A DNA stretch of 44,619 bases from positions 1-44,619 of the forward strand of contig JAFUGM010000003.1 of assembly GCA_017469355.1 (NCBI GenBank). Direction: 5' to 3'. The notes beneath the pieces were generated by a model that saw only the letters and a program-made list of their open reading frames with translations, was not told the origin of the DNA and searched no databases. Shown here in pieces: positions 16,381 through 24,121 of this stretch (positions within the stretch are counted from its first letter, which is position 1; each line of letters begins with the position of its first letter). The translations under genes were made by a program, and so were the position numbers. The DNA comes from Solobacterium sp. (lineage in GTDB: Bacteria; Bacillota_I; Bacilli_A; Erysipelotrichales; Erysipelotrichaceae).

Positions 16381-17586
16381 TTATCCTTTCTCATTTCCCA
16401 GAATCAGACATGCGGCGATCTGAGGGGGACCACCGAAGGTCTGGGAAAGTCCGATATGCACATCCTCCAGCTGACGCTCCGGGTTATCTACCTTGTGCTG
16501 CAGCTGTTTGTAGATTTCATATGTCATGCGGATTCCACTGGCTCCGACCGGATGACCGAAGCACTTTAGACCGCCGTCCACATTGACAGGTAATCCGCCT
16601 GTCCGCTCAAAGAATCCGTCGTTGATGTCCTTGATGGCTTCACCGCGCTTGGAGAACCCGAAGTCTTCATAGATTGCCATTTCGGTAATGGAGAAGCAGT
16701 CATGTACTTCTGCCAGATCAATCTGTTCGCGAGGATTGGTGATGCCAGCCATGTCATATGCCATCGCAGCGCAGTTGCGCAGTGCTTCAAAGCTGGACCA
16801 ATCGAATTCACGCGGACGATAGTGCGGCGTGATCATGTCGGTCGCACAACCGAAGCCCTTGATGTAAATCGGATCTTCACGGTAGTTCTTCGCAAGATCT
16901 GCACGGGTGATGATTGCGCATGCCGCACCATCCGAAGTTCCGCAGCAGTCAAACAGACCTAACGGGGATGCGATCATCGGCGCTGCCATTACCTGTTCCA
17001 TCGTGAGACGGTTATGGAAATGCGCCTTCGGGCTTAAGGAGCCGTTGTAATGATTCTTGATATCGATCTTCGCAAGCGCGGTCTTGATATCGTCATAGGA
17101 GTAACCGTACTTCTTGCCATAAGCTTCTGCGATCAAAGCGAAGGAACCTGGCGCATCACGTCTTGCCTCACGAACCGGATCCAGACCACGGCCGATACCC
17201 ATACCGGCATAGCCTTTGTCCTTGAGCTTTTCGGCACCGATGGCCATGGCGATATCACACATTCCGCTGGAAACTGCGAGAATCGCATTGATGAGAGCGA
17301 TATGTCCAGAGGTACACCAGTTCTCATTGCGAGTTACCGGAATGCCATGAAGCTTTAATGCGTCAGTTACCGGAGTACCGGAACAGTTGTTGGGAGCGTT
17401 GGTATTTGCGAAGTAGCAGACTTCCACATCTGAAGCCTGAATGCCTGCGTCATCAAACGCTTCAAATGCCGCATCGATAATCAGATCGGAAAGACCGGTG
17501 TCCCAGCGCTCTCCGAATTTTGTACAGCCCATTCCGATGATGGCTACTTCATCCCGGATCTGCTTGTTCTTAAAGTACTTTTTCAT
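16381..17586 (-). CDS. SCPx-type thiolase / acyl-CoA acetyltransferase-like
   Basis: 401 residues of the thiolase superfamily, SCP2-thiolase branch. Nucleophile Cys91 is in NWCTSGH. The HD box is EVHDCFS (His295), and the general base is His345 in CFGHPVGASG. The protein starts VAIIGMGCTKFGERW, typical of lipid-transfer-protein thiolases, which in bacteria often act with a separate OB-fold DUF35 partner. That partner is fused to the adjacent gene (17587-19026), which ends exactly where this one begins. Expected chemistry is Claisen-type C-C cleavage or acyl transfer. The retained Cys argues against a pure Ltp2-style retro-aldolase. The C-terminal FGGPPQ replaces the usual second-Cys region, as in other SCPx members. 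Confidence 0.92.
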   Translation of the reverse strand: MKKYFKNKQIRDEVAIIGMGCTKFGERWDTGLSDLIIDAAFEAFDDAGIQASDVEVCYFANTNAPNNCSGTPVTDALKLHGIPVTRNENWCTSGHIALINAILAVSSGMCDIAMAIGAEKLKDKGYAGMGIGRGLDPVREARRDAPGSFALIAEAYGKKYGYSYDDIKTALAKIDIKNHYNGSLSPKAHFHNRLTMEQVMAAPMIASPLGLFDCCGTSDGAACAIITRADLAKNYREDPIYIKGFGCATDMITPHYRPREFDWSSFEALRNCAAMAYDMAGITNPREQIDLAEVHDCFSITEMAIYEDFGFSKRGEAIKDINDGFFERTGGLPVNVDGGLKCFGHPVGASGIRMTYEIYKQLQHKVDNPERQLEDVHIGLSQTFGGPPQIAACLILGNEKG

Positions 17587-19026
17587 TTATCGCACCTCTC
17601 TTCTTACCGGACGAACCTTCCAGAAATAGTTCGGGAAGTTGCCGAGGTCGTGGAAGTGACGGAATGTGAATTCCACATCCATGTCCACTTTGACTTCCTC
17701 ACGTACGAAGTCTGTCATGAGGGTATAGATATGAGCGCCATTGGATACTTCCGCAACTGCCTGAATGATGACGGGGTCATCACTCTGACCTGCGAATTCA
17801 TCGATTGAGAAGGTGTAGAGCTTTCCAACTTCTTCCTGCGCACTGAACTCTTCGTACTCATCCTTGCTTCCGCAGCAGTCGCATACCCGGTTAATCGGGA
17901 AGAGTGCAGCACCGCACTTCTTACAGACACTGCCATGGAGGCGGAGGTTGATGCGCTGTTCTCTCCAGGTCTGTGCCCAGGAGGGCTCCAGCTTGTATGG
18001 TGCACCCGGCTCTGCCTTGGCAATTCCTCTCCAGGAAAGGAATCTTGCGTAGCTGTCGAGCGGTGCCCGGGTTTCCAGATAATGCGCGATCTGCGGTGCC
18101 GGCCGCTTCGCATATCCCGGTAATACCGTCAATACGATTGCGGAGGCTCCGCTTCCGTAATCCACAACCAGGATCTTCTGTCCGATCTCAGCGTTTTCTA
18201 ACGCATTGACAAGTCCAAGAAGTGCCTGTGCACTGCCGCTGTCACCTACGGTGTCAGTTAATGTTGTGGAGAGCTGCGTCTCTTCGAATCCATTCTTGAG
18301 AAGGAGTTTCTTAACGAGTTTGGGATTGCCCTGAGAAACCAGAACAACCTTTGCGAAATCTGCGGCGGTATAACCATCCTTGAGAACCTTCTTTAAGATC
18401 AGTCCAACTTCACGGAGGTAACCTTCTTCATCGCAGAACCGCTTTTCCGCATGACGGGTGTACTTTTCATCCGCCGGGCGCCAGTAGTCATTGATTTCTT
18501 CATTGATGAATGCGGTGTAATCCACCGAAGCGAGGAGTTCATCTTCACTTCCTTCCGCAAGTACAACCGCAGCCGCCGCGTCACCGAAGCTTGCCTCCTG
18601 GGCAGACTTAGGGAAGCCATTGCGGGTTTCTGCGGCAGTAACTAATGCGTTCTTTGAAGTCCCTGCCTTTACCGCGTCTAACGCAATGCGCAGTGCGTTT
18701 GTGCCGGAACGGGTGCCGCTTGTCACATCTGCGGTGAATACTTTTTCATCGAGCAGATCGCAGGCGACGGAGATTAATGCGGAGTTCTGTTTTTCCGCAT
18801 AGGGTGCAGTCGTTGTCGCAAAATACAGCGCGTCAATATCAGAACGGCTGACGGTGCGGAAACAGCCAAGTGCTGCTTCTACTGCCATGGTGATGGAGTC
18901 TTCGTCAACGTCGGCGACACTCTTTTCACCTCTGGCTCCTTTTCCACCCCAGGCCTTACTGATGTCTGCCTTGGGAAGATACCGGTACGGAAGATACGCA
19001 CCTGTAGATTTGATACCAAATGTCAT
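17587..19026 (-). CDS. HMG-CoA-synthase-like protein fused to DUF35 OB-fold; catalytic Cys absent
   Basis: 479 residues. Residues 1-305 have the HMG-CoA synthase/KAS III layout (IKSTGAYLPYRYLP; FGDAAAAVVLA near 147; GDSGSAQALLGL near 261). The nucleophile region reads TRSGTNAL, so Thr105 stands where HMGS has Cys, and the catalytic His is Gln232 (SQGNP). Residues 355-470 are a DUF35 domain: rubredoxin-like zinc site with Cys368, 371, 382 and 385, then the OB fold. It abuts the thiolase gene with no gap. Archaeal thiolase/DUF35/HMGS complexes and, from memory, PhlA and PhlB of the PhlACB C-acyltransferase have the same parts. A structural or substrate-channel role beside the thiolase is the best guess. 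Confidence 0.9.
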   Translation of the reverse strand: MTFGIKSTGAYLPYRYLPKADISKAWGGKGARGEKSVADVDEDSITMAVEAALGCFRTVSRSDIDALYFATTTAPYAEKQNSALISVACDLLDEKVFTADVTSGTRSGTNALRIALDAVKAGTSKNALVTAAETRNGFPKSAQEASFGDAAAAVVLAEGSEDELLASVDYTAFINEEINDYWRPADEKYTRHAEKRFCDEEGYLREVGLILKKVLKDGYTAADFAKVVLVSQGNPKLVKKLLLKNGFEETQLSTTLTDTVGDSGSAQALLGLVNALENAEIGQKILVVDYGSGASAIVLTVLPGYAKRPAPQIAHYLETRAPLDSYARFLSWRGIAKAEPGAPYKLEPSWAQTWREQRINLRLHGSVCKKCGAALFPINRVCDCCGSKDEYEEFSAQEEVGKLYTFSIDEFAGQSDDPVIIQAVAEVSNGAHIYTLMTDFVREEVKVDMDVEFTFRHFHDLGNFPNYFWKVRPVRREVR

Positions 19027-19089
19027 TCGATTTTCCTTTCTTTTCTGATTTTCTGTTTACGACTTCATACTAGCTAACCGGCAATCCCA

Positions 19090-19114
19090 CTTTCCTCCCA
19101 CAAACAGAGGAAAG
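19090..19114. promoter_or_regulatory. Inverted repeat CTTTCCTC-N9-GAGGAAAG, candidate operator
   Basis: A perfect 8-bp inverted repeat in the 118-base gap between transporter 2 and the HMGS-like gene. The minus-strand sequence after it has no U run, so it is a poor terminator. A TAGTAT hexamer lies downstream toward the HMGS-like gene, with the repeat near the -35 position. Related half-sites occur at 20446-20473 and 20522-20542. Confidence 0.4.
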
Positions 19115-19144
19115 GGCTTACACAGTTTTTCTATGTTCTTTGAA

Positions 19145-20431
19145 TCAGAAGCCGATGATGAAACGAAGTGAGCACAGTGCTACGAGCACAACGTACGCAA
19201 CGATATTGAAGGGACCACCGATTTTCTGATAGTCCTTGAAGGAATAGCCTTCCGCAAGCGTCATTGCGTAGGAAGCTACACCGAGCGGTGTTGCGTAACC
19301 ACACATGACGAAGCAGGTGACCATGTATATAAATAAGGTAGGGTTCAATCCCATCTGCTGTGCCAGCGGGATGAAGATCGGAGTTAACAGAGAAATGGTT
19401 GCGGTATGAGAGAGCAGGTTGGACATGATTGCACACATGAGACCAAACACCGCTACAACAATCACGACAGAAGCATTTGTGCCGATGAGATTAACAAGAC
19501 CATTTGTGACATAGGCTGCAGCACCAGAAGCGTTCAGACCCTTCGCAACACCAAGTGTCGCTCCGACAACAACCAGGGAATTCCATCCCATCTTTTCGAA
19601 TGCAGTTTTTGCGGAGAGGCAGCCAGTTACGATGCACGCAAGACCTGCAAGAGTTGCTATGGTACCGGAAGACCAGATTCCGGAAAGGAACAGGCCTACC
19701 ATGACGACGAGAATAACGAAGCAGGTATACATCTTGGGATTACGTACCTCTTCCTCTTCTCCAGCCTTTTTCATCTCTGCGATATAGTCGGGCTCATCCG
19801 GCATATAGGCAACGCTCTTTACCAGTGGTTTGTATGCGATGAATGCGAACCATACCGCAAGCAGAATTAAAAGCGGGAATCCAGTCAGTCCGAGTTCGAA
19901 GAACGTAAAGGTACGAAGTCCTTCCTGTTCCAACATGGACTGGGATACCAGCTGAGGTGTGGATCCTACTAATGTACAGGCACCGCCTACCATAGTGGAA
20001 ATGCCCACCGGCATGACGATATGTTTCGCCTTGATTTTTCCGTCTGAAGCTGCGGCTACCGAACGAATCAGCGGCAGAAACATCGCCATAACGGAAGAGT
20101 TGCTTGTGAATGCGGAGAGAATACCCGCCACCATAATGAGAACGAAAATCATTTTCCTCTCATTAAAGCCAACTGCTTTGATAATCTTCTTACCGATGAA
20201 CTGTGCCGCTCCGGTCTGAAACATTGCTTCACCGACAATCATCGTTCCGGCAATCATAAATACCGTATCGTTGGAGAATCCCGAGAATACGGTGGATTTA
20301 TCAATAATTCCCGTCACAAAGAATGCCAGACATCCAAGCAGTGCAGTTACCCACAGCGGATAGACTTCGCTGACAAATCCAACAATCATAAGAAGAATGA
20401 TGACGAAGGATATTGCGATCTGTAATGTCAT
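19145..20431 (-). CDS. SLC13/DASS-type anion permease (paralogue 2)
   Basis: 428 residues with about 11-12 membrane segments, starting MTLQIAISFVIILLMIVGFV. SNT-type motifs are LSAFTSNSSVMAMFLPL near 109-125 and MSNLLSHTATISLLTP in the second half, with HTAT in place of the usual SNT. The loop after the N-terminal half carries an acidic, Glu-rich stretch (KKAGEEEEVRNPK). It is the first gene of the minus-strand island operon, with GAAAGGAAGGAAG before the ATG. The candidate -10 TAGAAT (complement of 20462-20467) is inside an inverted repeat. Likely role is sodium-coupled uptake of a carboxylate used by the pathway. Confidence 0.85.
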   Translation of the reverse strand: MTLQIAISFVIILLMIVGFVSEVYPLWVTALLGCLAFFVTGIIDKSTVFSGFSNDTVFMIAGTMIVGEAMFQTGAAQFIGKKIIKAVGFNERKMIFVLIMVAGILSAFTSNSSVMAMFLPLIRSVAAASDGKIKAKHIVMPVGISTMVGGACTLVGSTPQLVSQSMLEQEGLRTFTFFELGLTGFPLLILLAVWFAFIAYKPLVKSVAYMPDEPDYIAEMKKAGEEEEVRNPKMYTCFVILVVMVGLFLSGIWSSGTIATLAGLACIVTGCLSAKTAFEKMGWNSLVVVGATLGVAKGLNASGAAAYVTNGLVNLIGTNASVVIVVAVFGLMCAIMSNLLSHTATISLLTPIFIPLAQQMGLNPTLFIYMVTCFVMCGYATPLGVASYAMTLAEGYSFKDYQKIGGPFNIVAYVVLVALCSLRFIIGF

Positions 20432-20445
20432 AATCTGCTTCCTTC

Positions 20446-20542
20446 CTTTCCTGACCTGGTCATTCTAGGAAAGAAGCACCCCTGTCATCATCCTGTCGAA
20501 CTGCAGTATCTCTGCGTTGTTTTTCCTGTTTTTCTAGGAAAG
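20446..20542. promoter_or_regulatory. Divergent control region with two AGGAAAG inverted repeats
   Basis: The 226-base gap between transporter 2 (minus) and CoA-transferase 2 (plus) holds two inverted repeats: CTTTCCT (20446-20452) with AGGAAAG (20467-20473), and TTTCCT (20522-20527) with AGGAAAG (20536-20542). TTCTAGGAAAG occurs in direct orientation in both. The first overlaps the likely -10 (TAGAAT, minus strand), so a bound regulator could block it. The left half-site also serves as part of the transporter Shine-Dalgarno, which weakens the argument. The PucR protein encoded nearby is a candidate binder. Confidence 0.4.
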
Positions 20543-20657
20543 ATACACAGAAAACACCCAGACTTCCTTTTTCATTGAAAAATACTCGCAGTTTCTTCCA
20601 ACTTTTATCGGATGATTCCAGGTGTCTGTTTTTTGTACCTTATACGTGGAGGACATT

Positions 20658-21860
20658 ATGTACGACGCGTTAACAGATGGTTCTGCTTTACAGGGACTGA
20701 AAGTGCTTGATCTCGGGCAGATGATTGCCGGTCCGTTCTGCGCTGCCATCATGGCAGATATGGGAGCGGATGTGATTAAAGTAGAGTCTCCTTCCGGGGA
20801 CCTTTCCCGCAATTCCCTTCCTAAAGTGAATGGGGAAAGCACCTATTATGCCAATTTCAACCGTTCCAAACGTGGGATTACGTTAAATCTCAAAAGCGAA
20901 CAGGGAAAAGAGGCATTACGGAAACTGATCACCACTGCAGATGTGCTGATCGAAAACTTCCGCCCCGGAGTGATGGAACGGCTGGGCTTCTCCTATGAAG
21001 AATGTACAAAGCTGAATCCATCATTAATATATGCGTCTGTTTCCGGATTCGGTCAGAAAGGTGACTATGCGTCCCTTGCGTGCTTCGATCCGATTGCCCA
21101 GGCAATGAGTGGTCTGATGAGTGTTACCGGACCGATCGGCGGACCGAATATCCGCTGTGGTGCCTCCATAGGCGACATTATGGCTGGCCAGAATGCATTG
21201 ATCGCAATTCTTGCGGCACTGCATTACCGTTCGCTTACCGGAGAAGGTCAATACATCGATATTGCTTTGACGGATGCCTGTATTGTGGCGCTGTCTTCCT
21301 TGAATGCGGTATACAACACCACCGGCCGGGTTCCCGGCCCCCATGGTAACTCCTTCGACGCCACTGCTCCTGGCAACACTTACCGCACCAAAGATGGAGT
21401 CATCTCCATCTCGGCTGGACAGGTACGGGAGTGGCCGAAGTTTGTCAAAGTCCTTCACCATGAAGAATGGCTGGATGACCCGCGCTTCTCTGTTGTAGAA
21501 AAACGGGTTGAAAACCGCGATCTTCTCGATCACCTGATTGAGGAGACCACCCTGCAGTACACAACCTCGGATCTGATTGATCAGCTGCGGGCAGTCGGTC
21601 TGCCCTGTGCACCAATCAACTCCATCGAAGATGTGGCGAATGACCCTCACTTCCGCGATGAGAGAAAGATGTTTGTGGATATCGATCATCCGGTCATCGG
21701 AAAAGTCCGAATTACCAATCAGGGCATCAAGATGACCAAAACGAACCCGTATGTGCGCTCTTCTTCGCCTGTACTTTCCCAGGATACCGATGCGGTTCTT
21801 TCCGAACTCGGATACTCTGCGGAAGAGATTCAGGACATGCGTACAAACGGAGCTGTCTGA
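20658..21860 (+). CDS. Family III CoA-transferase (CaiB/BaiF/Frc type), copy 2
   Basis: 400 residues from the ATG at 20658, which has GGAGG five bases upstream; earlier in-frame starts lack one. The N-terminus is GLKVLDLGQMIAGPFCA (13-29), then FNRSKRGITLNL (67-78) and the catalytic Asp144 in CFDPIAQ. It is a close relative of the copy at 15186-16373 but is transcribed alone, away from the main operon, and stops at two strong hairpins. Having two CoA-transferases suggests two acids to activate, or separate activation and CoA-recycling steps. Confidence 0.93.
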   Translation: MYDALTDGSALQGLKVLDLGQMIAGPFCAAIMADMGADVIKVESPSGDLSRNSLPKVNGESTYYANFNRSKRGITLNLKSEQGKEALRKLITTADVLIENFRPGVMERLGFSYEECTKLNPSLIYASVSGFGQKGDYASLACFDPIAQAMSGLMSVTGPIGGPNIRCGASIGDIMAGQNALIAILAALHYRSLTGEGQYIDIALTDACIVALSSLNAVYNTTGRVPGPHGNSFDATAPGNTYRTKDGVISISAGQVREWPKFVKVLHHEEWLDDPRFSVVEKRVENRDLLDHLIEETTLQYTTSDLIDQLRAVGLPCAPINSIEDVANDPHFRDERKMFVDIDHPVIGKVRITNQGIKMTKTNPYVRSSSPVLSQDTDAVLSELGYSAEEIQDMRTNGAV

Positions 21861-21871
21861 GTAAATCCCGG

Positions 21872-21928
21872 ATACCTGCGGAAGTTCCTATTCTCAAAAT
21901 CCTTTTTGTTCTCCTCTTCCGCAGGTAT
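21872..21928 (+). terminator. 13-bp inverted repeat with 31-base loop after CoA-transferase 2
   Basis: ATACCTGCGGAAG (21872-21884) is perfectly complementary to CTTCCGCAGGTAT (21916-21928). The loop is long and the U run after it is poor, so it may not terminate on its own. It could protect the mRNA 3' end or bind a protein. Confidence 0.45.
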
Positions 21929-21945
21929 TCTATGCCAAACCCCAC

Positions 21946-21985
21946 AAAAAAATCTGTTGTCCTATCCTCCTCAACAGATTTTTTT
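21946..21985. terminator. Bidirectional rho-independent terminator between CoA-transferase 2 and pucR
   Basis: A7TCTGTTG (21946-21959) pairs with CAACAGAT7 (21972-21985) around a 12-base loop. A and T runs on both sides allow termination of both convergent genes. Confidence 0.85.
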
Positions 21986-21993
21986 GTTTGTAA

Positions 21994-23580
21994 TTACTCT
22001 TCTGCCTGATCTGCGGTATACAGCAGATAAACCATATACAACATCATCCGATCCTTTGTCTCAAAGTAGTTATATCCAGTCAGTATTTCAATCTTCTGAA
22101 GACGGTAACGAAGCGTAGAGATGTGGATAAACAGATCCTTGGCCACCGAATCAAGCGTTGGCGCATAGAAACAATGAACCATGGTATCCCACAGCGTCAT
22201 GTCATACTTTTTGTCATACTCCTTGATCGGATTGATGATTTCCCGAAAGAGAATGGAGCTGGTGCTGGTATGTAAGGCATGAGACAGAAGTCCGATCTCC
22301 AGATAATCCGTATAGAAATAACAGCTCTGTTCCGGATTCATCATTGCGCCATAATGAATGGCTTTCTTTGCCTGGGAATAGCAGTCAGAAATCTGATGGA
22401 ATTTGGATACAATCAGAGAAACACCAAACTGGAACGAAACAGATACAGAATCACTTACCTGCGCACACGCCTTTTCGATCAGTTCCTTCATCTGGGTGTT
22501 GGTTACCTTCTGCAGTTCCGATACCAGAACGATGAAGAGGTCTCCCTGCTCAAAGGCGATGGCAGAGGTGATATACCGTTTAAAGATGTTCTGAACCACC
22601 TGTCCCCGCACAGCCTTTTTCTCTGCAGAAGTCTGCTTGAGCAGAATTAATGCATGTTTATCATTCGGCACAAAGCCAAACAGCTTGAGCCGATCAATCG
22701 TCAACATCTCATTGACGTTATCGGAAAACAGGATATCATCGAGAATCGCCGATACCAGTTCCCGCTTTGCCTTATCCTCTATGACATGTTCAAACAACAT
22801 GATACTGATGGTTCTGGACATGGATTGAACCATGTTGTAAGAGAATGGATCCGGGCCTTCTGTAAAGCAGACATAGATATATCCATTCACTTCCTTCTGG
22901 TTCCCGCATGGTACCAGCAGCTCTTTTCCCTTTTCCCAACAGGCAAGTTCGGGATCCTTGCGAATCTGTCTGCGGTATTCTTCTACCGCCTGGGTTACTT
23001 CTTCCTTCCCCCGACGCATTTCCGGAAGATTGCTTTCGACAATAATATTCAGTTCCGCATCTGCTAAACAACAATAACATTCTGCCTTTGAGGTAAATGC
23101 GTGAAATACTTCTTCCATCGATCCCCCGCGGAACAGGATGTCCTGCAGTTCTCCCTCAAAATCAATGGTTTTCTGCGTTAACAGAAACTGATCATCCGCA
23201 ATATAGGAAAGTGAGGACGAGAGAATCTCCCGGAAATAGGTTTCCTTGTCTACCGTAAGAATCGGTACCCGATACCGTTCTCCGACCGCAATGATATCTG
23301 GATTGATGTGGTCCACATAGCGTCCAAGCTTAATCGCAATCGCCGCCACATTGGCCCGGCAGAGATCCTCCACTACTTCCAGCACCTTCGCCTCATCTTT
23401 GTGATAGGCAGAAAGCGTTGTAAGAATCATCGTTTTGGAGTCCAGCGTATCGATGTGAAAATCCGGTGTTTCCATGACGGTAAGGTAAAGCACTTCATTG
23501 TCCATCCCGCGCTCAGAAACAACACCCACATGATTCTGGTAAATCGGTAATGATAAAAGGTCTTTTACAGTAATTGCCAT
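21994..23580 (-). CDS. PucR-family transcriptional regulator
   Basis: 528 residues. The N-terminal PucR domain (about 1-125) starts MAITVKDLLSLPIYQ. A central GGDEF-like/CdaR region follows, and the C-terminus carries the PucR-type HTH (LDSVAKDLFIHISTLRYRLQ, about 485-504, then KIEILTG). Family members such as PucR and CdaR control purine, sugar-acid or aromatic catabolism genes in response to a metabolite. It is encoded at the right edge of the island, convergent with CoA-transferase 2, so it is the likely local regulator. AGGGTGG precedes the ATG. Upstream, TCCTA-N6-TAGGA (23666-23681) resembles the AGGA half-sites in the island's promoters. Confidence 0.92.
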   Translation of the reverse strand: MAITVKDLLSLPIYQNHVGVVSERGMDNEVLYLTVMETPDFHIDTLDSKTMILTTLSAYHKDEAKVLEVVEDLCRANVAAIAIKLGRYVDHINPDIIAVGERYRVPILTVDKETYFREILSSSLSYIADDQFLLTQKTIDFEGELQDILFRGGSMEEVFHAFTSKAECYCCLADAELNIIVESNLPEMRRGKEEVTQAVEEYRRQIRKDPELACWEKGKELLVPCGNQKEVNGYIYVCFTEGPDPFSYNMVQSMSRTISIMLFEHVIEDKAKRELVSAILDDILFSDNVNEMLTIDRLKLFGFVPNDKHALILLKQTSAEKKAVRGQVVQNIFKRYITSAIAFEQGDLFIVLVSELQKVTNTQMKELIEKACAQVSDSVSVSFQFGVSLIVSKFHQISDCYSQAKKAIHYGAMMNPEQSCYFYTDYLEIGLLSHALHTSTSSILFREIINPIKEYDKKYDMTLWDTMVHCFYAPTLDSVAKDLFIHISTLRYRLQKIEILTGYNYFETKDRMMLYMVYLLYTADQAEE

Positions 23581-23815
23581 AACAAACCACCCTAACTGAA
23601 TTCATTTTATTTGGACATGACGCCTGCTCGCTGTCCTGCATATCTATGAAAATCATCATAGTCTCTCCTATAAAAGTAGGAACAGCTACAGTTTGTGTAT
23701 TCTGTTAATCATATGTATATTTGGGCAACCAATTGGTAATAATTCACTGAATGTAAATTATTTCAGTAATTTCTGTAAATATTTGAAATTATTTCAAAAT
23801 TTCTTACATTTTTTC

Positions 23816-23844
23816 TTGAATTCAAACTTATTCCCTTCTAGAAT
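23816..23844 (+). promoter_or_regulatory. Promoter of the asparagine synthetase T-box transcript
   Basis: TTGAAT (23816-23821), 17-base spacer, TAGAAT (23839-23844). Transcription would start near 23851, just before T-box stem I. The 230 bases between pucR and this point are AT-rich with short palindromes and no gene. Confidence 0.7.
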
Positions 23845-23854
23845 ACAGGGTATA

Positions 23855-24115
23855 AAGAAAGCGATGCGGAAGAAAAGTACTCCGGACTGGCCGAATACAG
23901 AGAGCGGGCGATGGTGAAAGCCCCGCAGAAGCACCCGGATGAAGAACCCTTCCAAGCCCAAACCGAACACGATAATGTAAGTAGGGGCGGCGTGAAAACG
24001 GCACGTTATCCCCGTTGAGACTTGTCTGAGTCTTTTGAGAAGCAATTCAGGTGGCACCACGAAGCGGCCGCATTCGTCCTGATCCTATGATCAGTGCGGT
24101 CCGTACAGGAGGTGT
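23855..24115 (+). promoter_or_regulatory. T-box leader, asparagine-specific, possibly translational
   Basis: Stem I spans about 23870-23955 with GGAAG/CTTCC at its base, the AGTA loop element, and the AG-rich bulge CAGAGAGCGGG. The specifier loop holds AAC (23945-23947), an Asn codon. The T-box AGGTGGCACCAC is at 24049-24060; its UGGC would pair with a GCCA tRNA end, as in tRNA-Asn. The antiterminator forms from CAGG/CCTG and ACGAA/TTCGT. The competing hairpin (24066-24102) has no U run. Instead TCCTG (24077-24081) is complementary to CAGGA (24106-24110) of the Shine-Dalgarno. Confidence 0.88.
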
Positions 24116-24121
24116 CATTTT

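Noticed and set aside
18996-19144. Terminator of transporter 2 at the 19090-19114 inverted repeat
   Set aside because: The minus-strand sequence after the stem is TGGGATTG, with no U run, so I list it as a possible operator instead.
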